15,519 nucleotides of DNA from Thiotrichaceae bacterium (GTDB taxonomy: Bacteria; Pseudomonadota; Gammaproteobacteria; Thiotrichales; Thiotrichaceae), in NCBI GenBank assembly GCA_026992705.1, contig JALWYT010000237.1, positions 1 through 15,519 of the forward strand, given 5' to 3'. The translations under genes and the position numbers were made by a program. This document shows positions 1 through 6,880 of this stretch, piece by piece. Numbering within the stretch: the first letter of the stretch is position 1; the number at the start of each line of letters is the position of its first letter. The notes beneath the pieces were generated by a model, which searched no databases, was not told the DNA's origin, and was given only the letters and a program-made list of their open reading frames with translations.

Positions 1-134
1 CTGCTGTTAAATTAAATATTGCAAAAGCTTATTTTGAGCTACAAGACCAAGAAGCCGCTAATGAAATCTTGCAAGAAGTTATGATTGAAGGTAGCCGCAA
101 ACAAAAAGAAGAAGCTGAAAAACTAGTACAGTGA
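1..134 (+). CDS. fimV: FimV-like protein, C-terminal end (partial)
   Basis: Only the last 43 codons are in the window (frame starting at base 3, TGA at 132-134). The translation contains LNIAKAYFELQDQEAANEIL followed by QEVMIEG and a Lys/Glu/Gln-rich tail. This matches the conserved C-terminal TPR-like helix pair of FimV (family consensus LDLARAYIDMGD..GAREILEEVL.EG). FimV is an inner-membrane, peptidoglycan-binding hub that in pseudomonads supports type IV pili, twitching and cell-pole organisation. The N-terminal LysM and membrane parts lie outside the window, so completeness cannot be judged. Identification rests on this short conserved tail. Confidence 0.75.
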   Translation, partial: AVKLNIAKAYFELQDQEAANEILQEVMIEGSRKQKEEAEKLVQ

Positions 135-160
135 AACTGTCAGTTCATTCACCAAAATAC

Positions 161-206
161 GAGTAGAGACTGAGTAAGTATTATTGAATACTCATTCACC
201 CTACTC
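161..206 (+). terminator. imperfect hairpin after fimV, possible weak terminator
   Basis: GAGTAG (161-166) can pair with CTACTC (201-206), and inside it AGTATT (177-182) pairs perfectly with AATACT (187-192) around a 4-base loop. No T-run follows, so this is at best a weak or factor-assisted terminator. It overlaps the promoter proposed for the next gene. Confidence 0.22.
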
Positions 207-212
207 TATAAA
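184..212 (+). promoter_or_regulatory. candidate sigma70 promoter for the TraB/cob run
   Basis: A -35-like TTGAAT (184-189) is separated by 17 bases from a -10-like TATAAA (207-212). Transcription would start near 219. That gives a leader of about 60 bases to the ATG at 278 and argues against the in-frame ATG at 215. Both hexamers are close to consensus (4/6 and 5/6), but this is AT-rich DNA. Confidence 0.4.
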
Positions 213-277
213 CAATGCAAAACTACTTGATGATAATTATCATTTGTTCTACTTCATTTCTAAATTTGTTTTTATCA

Positions 278-1201
278 ATGAAAAAATTGCTAATCATTAC
301 TTTATTGCTGTTTTTCAGCTTTTCAGTATTCGCAAAACCCACTGTATTACCGTCTCAGCAACAAATTCCTATTTTATGGAAATTGGATACCAAACCAGCA
401 TCATGGTTATTTGGGACGATACATTTGCCTGATCCGCGTGTTAATCAGCTTCCTCTTGCAGCTCAGTTAGTTTTTAATCAAAGTGATATTGTGCTAACAG
501 AAATTCCCATGGAGCTTGCGGATACCACATTGGCACAAATAAAAATGAAGCGGACGGATGGCAAAACATTGTCCGAGGTATTGCCGCCTGATGTGCAACA
601 ACGCTTGGATGATTATCTTAAATCAATCAATTTACAAAGTATTAAGCAAAAGTTACAGGCACTAAAAACATGGGCAGTTTATGCCGCCATTTCGATATTA
701 GAGGTTCAAGTCAAACACCCTTTTACGAAGCCACTTGATGCTAATATTTATAAAATGGCGAAACAAAAAGGCAAAACCGTTGGCGGTTTGGAAACAACGC
801 TAGAGCAATTAGGCTACTTTGAGCAATTTACTGAAGCAGAGCAAATTGAAATGTTGGATGAGACGCTGCGAATGCTCAAACGAGATAAGCAACAAGGCAA
901 AAATAGCAGTGAAGCAATGCTGCAGTGGTATCTATCAGGAGCAAAAACAGATATACGCGACTTGATGGATGAGCTTGCACCTGATAATCACAATAAGGCT
1001 TTAGAAGAAAAATTTATCAAGGTTTTATTAGTGCAACGCAACGAATTAATGGCGAAGCGTTTGGCGAAAAAAATCAAGGCAAATCCCAATAAACGCTTTT
1101 TTGTTGCCATTGGTGCGGGGCATTTGTCGGGTGAAAAGAATGTGCCGTATTTTTTAGAAAAACTAGGTATCAAGAGTCAGCGTTTTGTTGTTCCGCAATA
1201 A
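278..1201 (+). CDS. TraB/GumN-family secreted protein (YbaP-like)
   Basis: 307 residues, close to the YbaP/GumN family length. I start at ATG 278 because it gives a textbook Sec signal peptide (residues 1-19, MKKLL followed by a hydrophobic stretch, cleavage after SVFA). The in-frame ATG at 215 would put a second hydrophobic stretch in front and lies almost on the predicted transcription start. The mature part begins with the family signature WKL..WLFGTIHLPD (GTIH at about 46-49) and ends with the second conserved block AIGAGHLSG (His about 282). In the wider TraB/Tiki family such GxxH residues are implicated in metal binding and proteolysis; the function of the bacterial proteins is poorly defined. 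It is expected in the periplasm or attached to the envelope. Its 3' end overlaps the likely start of cbiG by 17 bases, so the two are probably co-transcribed. Confidence 0.85.
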   Translation: MKKLLIITLLLFFSFSVFAKPTVLPSQQQIPILWKLDTKPASWLFGTIHLPDPRVNQLPLAAQLVFNQSDIVLTEIPMELADTTLAQIKMKRTDGKTLSEVLPPDVQQRLDDYLKSINLQSIKQKLQALKTWAVYAAISILEVQVKHPFTKPLDANIYKMAKQKGKTVGGLETTLEQLGYFEQFTEAEQIEMLDETLRMLKRDKQQGKNSSEAMLQWYLSGAKTDIRDLMDELAPDNHNKALEEKFIKVLLVQRNELMAKRLAKKIKANPNKRFFVAIGAGHLSGEKNVPYFLEKLGIKSQRFVVPQ

Positions 1202-1952
1202 ACCACCTGCCATTATCAGCCTAACCGAGCAAGGGCGAGAGCTTGCTATTTGCTTGCAATCACAGCTCAATCATGCAGAGCATTATCATTGCCCTAAGCC
1301 CTTTGCTGAGCAGGTTCAGGCTTTATTTTTAGCCAATACACCCTTAATTTTTATTGCCGCAACAGGCATTGTAGTCAGAACGCTTGCCCCAGTTTTGCGA
1401 GATAAAAAGACAGATCCGCCTGTTTTGGTGCTTGATCAAGCAGGTAAATTTGTTATTCCCTTGCTGTCTGGGCATGAAGGCGGAGCTAATCGCTGGGCAA
1501 AGCAAATTAGCCAATTATTATCGGCACAATTGGTGCTTACTACCGCTAAGGATTACACAAAGGCAAAGCTTGTTGTGGGCATGGGCTGTGATAAATCTTG
1601 CCCAATAAATTTGCTAGAAGATGTATTGTACAAGTCATTGGCTAAAATCAAGGCGAGCGTGGATGATATTTGTGCTATTGCTAGTATTGACCGCAAGCAA
1701 AATGAAGCTTCTTTAATTCAGCTGAGTAAACAGCTCAATGTTCCATTTGTTTGTTATTCGGCTCAGCAATTACGCACGGTGGAGCATTTGCTCAGTCAAA
1801 AATCTGACATTGTTTTTCGAGAAGTAGGGGTTTACGGTGTTGCCGAAGCCGCTGCTCTTTTCCATGCTCAACAGCAAAATCACACCATAAAAACACTGGC
1901 TGTCCCCAAACAAAAAAATAAGCGGGCAACCTGTGCGATTGTTGTATTATAG
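1185..1952 (+). CDS. cbiG: cobalt-precorrin-5A hydrolase CbiG (compact form)
   Basis: 255 residues. CbiG opens the ring-A lactone of cobalt-precorrin-5A and releases acetaldehyde, in the oxygen-independent cobalamin route. The N-terminal domain (about 10-121) shows LIFIAATGIVVRTLAP and LLSGHEGGAN (93-102), as in the CbiG N-domain. The C-terminal domain (about 128-255) shows VVGMGCDKSC, ASIDRKQNE (166-174) and GVYGVAEAAAL (215-225), as in CbiG-C/CobE. The two domains are joined almost directly, so the middle domain of roughly 350-residue CbiG proteins is missing. No ATG is available near the conserved beginning. TTG 1185 (or TTG 1188) follows an AAGAG at 1172-1176 at suitable spacing and overlaps the upstream gene, which suggests translational coupling. 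Activity of the short form is inferred. A regulatory or CobE-like role is the alternative. Confidence 0.85.
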   Translation: MLFRNKPPAIISLTEQGRELAICLQSQLNHAEHYHCPKPFAEQVQALFLANTPLIFIAATGIVVRTLAPVLRDKKTDPPVLVLDQAGKFVIPLLSGHEGGANRWAKQISQLLSAQLVLTTAKDYTKAKLVVGMGCDKSCPINLLEDVLYKSLAKIKASVDDICAIASIDRKQNEASLIQLSKQLNVPFVCYSAQQLRTVEHLLSQKSDIVFREVGVYGVAEAAALFHAQQQNHTIKTLAVPKQKNKRATCAIVVL

Positions 1953-1957
1953 CCCCC

Positions 1958-2713
1958 ATGAAAAAACTCTATCTTATTAGTACAGGTCCAGGCGACCTTG
2001 CCTATCTTCCACCACTTGCTCGTGCTGCAATTCAACAATGCTCTGATATTGTCGGTTATGGCTTGTATCTTGACTTGCTTGAGCCTCTATCCAATGGCAT
2101 TCAGCAGCATAATCTTCCTCTAGGACAAGAAACCGAGCGGGCAAGATTGGCGTTAAACTTAGCGGCTGAGGCTAAAACAACGGGCTTAATTTCTAGCGGG
2201 GATATTGGTATTTATGCAATGGCAACGCTTGTATTTGAGCTGTTGGATTATGAAAATCAAGCAAGCTGGCAGGATATAGAAATAGCAGTAATTCCGGGTA
2301 TTTCTGCCTTGCAGGTGCTGGCAAGCAAAGTCGGTGCACCCTTGGCTCATGATTTTTGCACCATCTCTTTATCCGATTTATTGACCCCTTGGGATGTGAT
2401 TGAAAAGCGTATCCACGCGGCTGCTCAGGGGGATTTTGTCATTGCGTTTTATAACCCCGTATCTCGCAAACGCCGTTGGCAGTTAGAAAAAGCAAAACAA
2501 ATTTTGTTGAACTATAAATCGGCAGATACACCTGTGATGATTGGCAGAAATCTCAGTCGGGATAATGAGTCTATCCAAATAGAGAGCTTACAAACACTGG
2601 ATATTGAACAGGTTGATATGCTAACGCTGGTGATGGTTGGTAATCAGCAGACACGTTGGCTTTCACAAAAAAATTATATCTACACGCCACGAGGCTATCG
2701 AGAAAAGCAATGA
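1958..2713 (+). CDS. cobJ: (cobalt-)precorrin-3B C17-methyltransferase CobJ/CbiH
   Basis: 251 residues, standard family length (about 240-250). It is a SAM-dependent tetrapyrrole methyltransferase that methylates C17 and drives ring contraction. Motifs in order: STGPGDLAYLPPLA at 8-21, GYGLYLDLL at 33-41, SSGDIGIYAMA at 79-89 (SAM-binding), VIPGISALQVLASKVGAPLA from 111 and FYNPVSRKR at 164-172. These are the usual CobJ/CbiH blocks. It begins 5 bases after cbiG with no clear Shine-Dalgarno, so translation probably depends on coupling. It overlaps cobM by ATGA. Because cbiG and cbiD are present, the substrate is likely the cobalt-containing form (CbiH) although the common symbol is cobJ. Confidence 0.93.
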   Translation: MKKLYLISTGPGDLAYLPPLARAAIQQCSDIVGYGLYLDLLEPLSNGIQQHNLPLGQETERARLALNLAAEAKTTGLISSGDIGIYAMATLVFELLDYENQASWQDIEIAVIPGISALQVLASKVGAPLAHDFCTISLSDLLTPWDVIEKRIHAAAQGDFVIAFYNPVSRKRRWQLEKAKQILLNYKSADTPVMIGRNLSRDNESIQIESLQTLDIEQVDMLTLVMVGNQQTRWLSQKNYIYTPRGYREKQ

Positions 2714-3498
2714 CGGTTTATTTTATCGGAGCAGGTCCCGGCGACCCTGAGCTTATTACACTTAAAGGGCTTAAATTATTACAACAAGCATCGGTGGTTT
2801 TATACGCAGGCTCATTAATCCCGCGTGAAATTTTAGATTCGGCAAAGGCAGCAAGCGAGATTATTGATACCGCCCCGTTGCACTTGCAGCAAATTATTGA
2901 GCATATTCAAATCGCTCATCAAAAAGGATATGATGTTGCTCGCCTGCACTCAGGAGACCCTTCAATTTATGGAGCAATTGGCGAGCAAATGCGGTGTTTA
3001 GATGAGCTGAATATTCCCTATGAAATTATCCCCGGAGTGACCGCAACCAGTGCATCGGCGGCAGCATTAAAAACCGAATTAACCTTGCCCGATATTTCAC
3101 AAACGATTATTTATACACGCTATGCGGGTAAAACTTCCATGCCAGCGAGTGAGTCATTGAGCTCATTGGCACAACATAAAGCAACACTCGCAATCCATTT
3201 AGGCGTTACGCGAATTCATAAAATCGTTGCTGAATTAATCCCTTTTTATGGTGAAGATTGCCCCGTATGCGTTTGCTATCGTACCTCTTGGCGTGATCAG
3301 AAAATTATTAGAGCGACGTTAAACACAATTACCGAAAAAGTACGAGCAGAAAAAATCACTCGCACCGCATTAATTTTGGTGGGAGAGGTGTTAAACCCTC
3401 AACAGTTTTCTAATTCCTATTTATACGATGAATCGCAGGCAAATATTTATCGTCCAAGGAAGTTTTTAAGAAAAATAAATTGTATTGATAGCACTTAA
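2710..3498 (+). CDS. cobM: (cobalt-)precorrin-4 C11-methyltransferase CobM/CbiF
   Basis: 262 residues. It transfers a methyl group from SAM to C11 of (cobalt-)precorrin-4. The start at ATG 2710 gives the canonical beginning MTVYFIGAGPGDPELITLKG and overlaps the cobJ stop (ATGA). The longer in-frame upstream extension would add residues the family does not have. Other motifs are YAGSL at 32-36, RLHSGDPSIYGAIGEQ at 78-93, IPGVTATSASAAAL at 107-120, GKTSMPASESL at 140-150 and a closing ALILVGEVL. It is the last gene of the left cobalamin block, and about 90 bases follow before the next coding start. Confidence 0.94.
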   Translation: MTVYFIGAGPGDPELITLKGLKLLQQASVVLYAGSLIPREILDSAKAASEIIDTAPLHLQQIIEHIQIAHQKGYDVARLHSGDPSIYGAIGEQMRCLDELNIPYEIIPGVTATSASAAALKTELTLPDISQTIIYTRYAGKTSMPASESLSSLAQHKATLAIHLGVTRIHKIVAELIPFYGEDCPVCVCYRTSWRDQKIIRATLNTITEKVRAEKITRTALILVGEVLNPQQFSNSYLYDESQANIYRPRKFLRKINCIDST

Positions 3499-3541
3499 AA
3501 GTCGTAATTTGAAGATACGAATAAATTGCATCTAAATTAAC

Positions 3542-3568
3542 TTGAATTACGTAGAAAAGAGGTATAAC
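3542..3568 (+). promoter_or_regulatory. weak candidate promoter for the DUF2189 gene
   Basis: TTGAAT (3542-3547) and TATAAC (3563-3568) are separated by only 15 bases, which is shorter than ideal. It lies in the 91-base gap after cobM. The separate leader and strong ribosome binding site of the next gene make an own promoter plausible. Confidence 0.22.
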
Positions 3569-3576
3569 AGTCATTC

Positions 3577-3583
3577 AGGAGGG
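3577..3583 (+). promoter_or_regulatory. strong ribosome binding site that fixes the DUF2189 start
   Basis: AGGAGGG lies 6 bases before ATG 3590. It is the best Shine-Dalgarno in the window and decides the start against the in-frame TTG at 3542. Confidence 0.85.
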
Positions 3584-3589
3584 TTTGTT

Positions 3590-4366
3590 ATGGCAATTTT
3601 ACATGTACCCCATTCTTATTCAAATCACTCTGATATCAATATTAGACAAGTAAATATTGTAGCTCCACTACGTTGGCTTGCTGATGGTATTAATGATTTC
3701 AGAGTTGCACCTATTACAAGTATGTTATATGGCATGGTATTTGCTGTAATAGGTATGTTGATACTGATGATGTCCAACTCTTATCCTGCATTCACTCTTG
3801 CAGCAATATCAGGCTTTTTTCTTATTGGTCCTTTTGTAGCAATTGGTCTATATGATATGAGTGCACAAATTGCAAATGGTAATCAACCTAGCCTTATTCA
3901 TGCTACTCGTCATATACGCTTTAATACTATTAGTGTGGTAAGCTTTGCATTTATTATCACTTTTATTTTTGTATTTTGGGCTCGCTTTACTGCAATATTA
4001 ACTTCGGTACTATTTAATAATGCTGATTTAGCAACAGAAGGTTGGATAAGCATTTTTGTAAGTGAAGGTAACACTGAATTAATGTTAACCTTTATGTTAA
4101 CAGGGCTAGGTCTAGCAATATTAGTTTTTACCATTAGTGTAGTTGCTGTACCAATGATGACTGATAGAAAGATTGATGTAATTACAGCAATGTTCACAAG
4201 TATACGAGCAGTAAAAAAAAATATTCTGCCAATGATTTTGTGGGCAGGCTTACTTGTAGCAATGATAGGGTTAGGTATTGTTACTTTTTATATTGGTTTA
4301 ATTGTCACTTTACCTATTATTGGTCATGCAAGCTGGCATGCCTATCAAGATTTAGTAAATGATTAG
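3590..4366 (+). CDS. DUF2189-type integral membrane protein
   Basis: 258 residues, function unknown. After a short soluble N-terminus comes the family block PLRWLADGINDFRVAPITSM and a first membrane pair. The second helix carries GFFLIGPFVAIGLYDMSAQI, the most recognisable DUF2189 motif. I count about six hydrophobic segments: two before the LYDMS motif, one after RHIRFNTIS, one in the ELMLTFMLTGLGLAILVFTISVV area split by polar residues, and two near the C-terminus (ILPMILWAGLLVAMIGLGIV, FYIGLIVTLPIIGHASW). It looks like an inner-membrane protein. It is clearly AT-richer than the cob genes and trpB, prefers GGT glycine codons, and has its own ribosome binding site and terminator, so it is probably a separate unit. 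No function can be given. Confidence 0.8.
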   Translation: MAILHVPHSYSNHSDINIRQVNIVAPLRWLADGINDFRVAPITSMLYGMVFAVIGMLILMMSNSYPAFTLAAISGFFLIGPFVAIGLYDMSAQIANGNQPSLIHATRHIRFNTISVVSFAFIITFIFVFWARFTAILTSVLFNNADLATEGWISIFVSEGNTELMLTFMLTGLGLAILVFTISVVAVPMMTDRKIDVITAMFTSIRAVKKNILPMILWAGLLVAMIGLGIVTFYIGLIVTLPIIGHASWHAYQDLVND

Positions 4367-4390
4367 AATTATTCTATAATTCTCTTCTAC

Positions 4391-4458
4391 CTCTCAAAAT
4401 AATAAATTCATTAGCGGCTAACTGATTTATTGTTTTGAGAGAGTATTTAAGTTTTTTT
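4391..4458 (+). terminator. Rho-independent terminator after the DUF2189 gene
   Basis: A 17-base arm (4391-4407) pairs with 4425-4441 with a single mismatch, and the apex contains a further short stem TTAG/CTAA (4411-4414/4418-4421). A T-rich stretch (4452-4458, then TTTTA) follows about 10 bases after the stem. It sits between the converging DUF2189 and cmoM genes. The T-run is on the + side only, so it best serves the DUF2189 transcript. The stem could also slow transcription from cmoM. Confidence 0.65.
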
Positions 4459-4478
4459 ATTTTATCTCCGCTATTTTT

Positions 4479-5249
4479 TTAAGCACGTTGAGTAATCACA
4501 TGCTGATAGCGTGCGAGTGATTGCCAAGGTTCGATTTTTGAGTATTTTCGTTCCATTTCTAGTACATCGTTTAGTTTTACTTTTTCTCTTGCTTGTGGGT
4601 GCATATAGTCATAAAAGGCTCGCACGCCTGACCAGTTGAGTATTTCTACGCCAAACTTATCAAACCAAGCTTTGACTTGAGCAGGCTCTAAAGGGCTGAT
4701 TGGGGTAAAGCCTTTGTTTCCCATTGCGGCAATATAGTTGTTTTTGATGCGTTTAAAATCAGCCACCATCAGGCTTCGCATAACGGCTGAGTGGTGGTTG
4801 TAAAACATGATTGATAGATAACCTTTAGGCTTTAATAGCGTTAATAAATCCGCAATGGCTTGTTGTGGGTCAGCCATCCACTCCAAAACAGCATGGAAAA
4901 TAATCAGGTCAAACGGCTCAATATCAGTCTGGCTTAATGTTTGCAAGGTGTCATTTCGATATAGCACATGATCAGATAAGCCTTCTGCATCAAGCATTTG
5001 CTTTGCTTCTGATAACATATCATCCGCAGGCTCACAGAGCGTTACTTTATGCCCTTGCTGGGCGAGCCAACATGACATTTGCCCTAAACCTGCTCCCATA
5101 TCCAATACGTTTAGCGGCTGGCTTAGATCAAGCGTTTGCTGCAAATCATCTTGCGTAATTGCCAAGCGGATTTTGCCCTTTGGATTACTATAAATTCGAT
5201 GATTAAAACGCTGGGCAAGCCCATTAAAAATTCGATCTTGTTTTTTCAT
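4479..5249 (-). CDS. cmoM: tRNA 5-carboxymethoxyuridine methyltransferase CmoM (SmtA)
   Basis: 256 residues (E. coli CmoM is about 260). It is a class I SAM methyltransferase that methylates the carboxyl group of cmo5U34 to mcmo5U in wobble-reading tRNAs. The alignment is recognisable along the whole length: QDRIFNGLAQRFNHRIYSNPKG at the N-terminus, SAM motif I VLDMGAGLGQM (48-58), acidic residue after strand 2 in LCEPADDM (71-78), the distinctive IIFHAVLEWMADP (116-128), LSIMFYN (145-151), and GVRAFYDYMH plus EPWQSLARYQHV near the end. I chose ATG 5249 over TTG 5267 because the family begins with MxxQDRxF. It converges on the DUF2189 gene and diverges from trpB, with the mobile-element cluster in between, so its native promoter region may have been altered. 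Confidence 0.93.
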   Translation of the reverse strand: MKKQDRIFNGLAQRFNHRIYSNPKGKIRLAITQDDLQQTLDLSQPLNVLDMGAGLGQMSCWLAQQGHKVTLCEPADDMLSEAKQMLDAEGLSDHVLYRNDTLQTLSQTDIEPFDLIIFHAVLEWMADPQQAIADLLTLLKPKGYLSIMFYNHHSAVMRSLMVADFKRIKNNYIAAMGNKGFTPISPLEPAQVKAWFDKFGVEILNWSGVRAFYDYMHPQAREKVKLNDVLEMERKYSKIEPWQSLARYQHVITQRA

Positions 5250-5445
5250 TGCTGTAATTTGTGACAAATGTTTATGCCGTAATATTAAGAGTGGTGTAGA
5301 ATCCTTTTAAGTAGGAGAGCATAATTAATTTAACAAAATTTGCGAAGGATATTTTTTGCTAGTCAAGTCATTGTCGAAGAAGCATAGCCGAGCTACGCGA
5401 CTGAGAGAATGGCTTGACTGGCGGAAAATAGACCAGCAAATTGTT

Positions 5446-5453
5446 AAATTAAT
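5446..5453. repeat. target-site duplication of element B copy 1 (left)
   Basis: AAATTAAT immediately precedes the left end of the element and recurs exactly at 5612-5619 immediately after its right end. The target lies in the right arm of element A. Confidence 0.8.
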
Positions 5454-5611
5454 GTAGCTACTCCGTGCAATTTATATGCAAGGTGGTAAGTGATTGATTG
5501 TTCGGGCTTAGGCAGCAGGGATGCTGCCTTAGAGCTTACATGGATGTATTTACAGCGTCCCGAATAATTAAGCACTTACCACCTTCAGCACTCATTAGAC
5601 AGAGTAGTTAC
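5454..5611. mobile_element. MITE element B, copy 1 (158 bp), IS66-like ends
   Basis: The left end GTAGCTACTCCGT (5454-5466) and right end ACAGAGTAGTTAC (5599-5611) are 13-bp terminal inverted repeats with two mismatches. Inside, 5480-5506 pairs with 5560-5585 as a long palindrome, and AGGCAGC/GCTGCCT (5510-5516/5523-5529) forms an inner hairpin. The copy is bordered by a perfect 8-bp direct repeat (AAATTAAT). It has no coding capacity, so it would need a transposase supplied in trans. Ends of the GTAA type with 8-bp duplications match what is known of IS66-family elements. That link is inferred. Confidence 0.85.
5510..5529 (+). repeat. inner hairpin unique to element B copy 1
   Basis: AGGCAGC and GCTGCCT form a 7-bp stem with a 6-base loop. 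Copy 2 lacks the right arm of this hairpin because of a 23-bp deletion. Confidence 0.6.
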
Positions 5612-5619
5612 AAATTAAT
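5612..5619. repeat. target-site duplication of element B copy 1 (right)
   Basis: AAATTAAT, an exact copy of 5446-5453, directly after the right end of the element. Confidence 0.8.
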
Positions 5620-5665
5620 TATGCTCTCCTACTTAGAACTTGAAAAATAATACAAGAGGTCAACC

Positions 5666-6880
5666 GTGCAATTTAGTGATTTTGATTGGAAGTCCATGCC
5701 CGATGCGGCAGGGCATTTTGGGATTCATGGAGGCAAGTTTGCCGCTGAAACCTTGATGGATGCAATTCAGCAGTTGGAAGATGCCTATTATAAATTAAAA
5801 GACAATGCCGATTTTCAGCAGGAATATGATAAGGATTTGAAATATTACGTTGGGCGACCTAGCCCTTTGTATTTGGCTGAACGCTGGTCACGGGAATTAG
5901 GTGGAGCCAATATTTACCTCAAACGTGAAGACCTCAATCACACGGGGGCTCATAAGGTCAATAATACGATTGGTCAGGCTTTGCTGGCTAAATATATGGG
6001 CAAAACCCGCATTATTGCAGAAACAGGAGCAGGGCAGCATGGCGTGGCAACGGCAACCATCGCAGCACGTTTAGGGCTTGAATGTATTGTGTATATGGGA
6101 GCGGTGGATGTTGAGCGGCAAGCTCCTAATGTGTATCGAATGAAATTATTAGGTGCAGAAGTTCGCCCCGTAACCTCTGGCTCGCAAACACTAAAAGATG
6201 CGTTAAACGAAGCCATGCGGGATTGGGTAACCAATGTTGATGATACCTTTTATGTCATTGGCACGGTGGCGGGACCGCATCCTTATCCTGCAATGGTGCG
6301 TGATTTTCAAACCATTATTGGGCGTGAAGCTCGTCAGCAGATTCAAGAACAAGCAGGCTGCTTGCCCGATGCACTTGTCGCTTGTGTGGGTGGCGGTTCT
6401 AATGCAATTGGTTTATTCCATGAGTTTTTAGGCGATGAGCAAGTAAAAATCTATGGTGTTGAGGCAGCTGGTGATGGTTTAGATACCGACCGTCATGCCG
6501 CAACTCTGTGTAAAGGCAAGCCCGGGGTATTACACGGTAATCGGACGTATTTAATCAATGATCCGAATGGGCAAATTATTGAAACACATTCTATTTCCGC
6601 AGGGTTGGATTACCCCGGTGTCGGTCCTGAGCATTCGTGGCTAAAAGATATTGGTCGTGCCGAATATGTTGCAGTGGATGATAAAGAAGCCCTGCAAGCC
6701 TTCCACTCTCTAACCCGTATTGAGGGGATTATCCCCGCATTAGAAAGTAGCCATGCCTTAGCCTATGCGATGAAATTAGCCCCAACAATGAGCAAGGATC
6801 AAAATATTATTGTTAATCTTTCAGGGCGTGGAGACAAGGATATTAATACCATTGCAGCATTGGAGGGCATTACACTATGA
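5666..6880 (+). CDS. trpB: tryptophan synthase beta subunit
   Basis: 404 residues (E. coli TrpB 397). It condenses indole with L-serine using PLP to give tryptophan, in an alpha2-beta2 complex with TrpA. GTG start at 5666 with AAGAGG (5654-5659) six bases upstream. The N-terminus MPDAAGHFGIHGGKFAAETL is typical. The PLP lysine is Lys97 in HTGAHKVNN. ETGAGQHG (119-126) and the phosphate-binding GGGSNAIG (242-249) are intact, and the C-terminal NLSGRGDKD is present. It overlaps trpA by ATGA, so the subunits are translationally coupled. No trpF precedes it; instead the region upstream is filled by nested mobile elements. I see no leader peptide or attenuator. Confidence 0.97.
   Translation: MQFSDFDWKSMPDAAGHFGIHGGKFAAETLMDAIQQLEDAYYKLKDNADFQQEYDKDLKYYVGRPSPLYLAERWSRELGGANIYLKREDLNHTGAHKVNNTIGQALLAKYMGKTRIIAETGAGQHGVATATIAARLGLECIVYMGAVDVERQAPNVYRMKLLGAEVRPVTSGSQTLKDALNEAMRDWVTNVDDTFYVIGTVAGPHPYPAMVRDFQTIIGREARQQIQEQAGCLPDALVACVGGGSNAIGLFHEFLGDEQVKIYGVEAAGDGLDTDRHAATLCKGKPGVLHGNRTYLINDPNGQIIETHSISAGLDYPGVGPEHSWLKDIGRAEYVAVDDKEALQAFHSLTRIEGIIPALESSHALAYAMKLAPTMSKDQNIIVNLSGRGDKDINTIAALEGITL

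Larger units (their letters stand above)
5310..5633. mobile_element. palindromic MITE-like element A, interrupted by element B copy 1
   Basis: The outer arms are near-perfect inverted repeats: 5310-5343 pairs with 5436-5453 continued by 5620-5633, broken only by a 2-base insertion in the left arm and by the inserted element B. Pairing continues inward: AGTCAAGTCATT (5361-5372) with AATGGCTTGACT (one mismatch), and a central hairpin GCATAGC/GCTACGC. Without element B and its target duplication the element is about 158 bp and would fold into one long stem. Both ends are bordered by TA (5308-5309 and 5634-5635), as expected for Tc1/mariner-IS630-type insertion at TA. No open reading frame is inside. 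The family assignment is an inference from one copy. Confidence 0.7.

Noticed and set aside
135..277. Possible cobalamin riboswitch ahead of the first cobalamin run
   Set aside because: No B12-box-like conserved segment and no multi-stem layout is visible; only a small hairpin and a promoter-like pair.
184..432. Short open frame of 82 codons before and within the TraB-family gene
   Set aside because: It overlaps the well-supported signal-peptide gene in another frame, has no ribosome binding site and no recognisable motif.
4479..5267. TTG 5267 as start of cmoM
   Set aside because: ATG 5249 gives the family N-terminus (MxxQDRxF), and the extension adds six unconserved residues.
5310..5633. 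Nested palindromes as a trp attenuator or leader peptide
   Set aside because: No Trp-rich short frame, and the structure is fully explained by two nested insertion elements with defined ends.
5250..5665. Remnant of truA or trpF between cmoM and trpB
   Set aside because: No frame with the motifs of either gene; the gap consists of the two elements plus short flanks.
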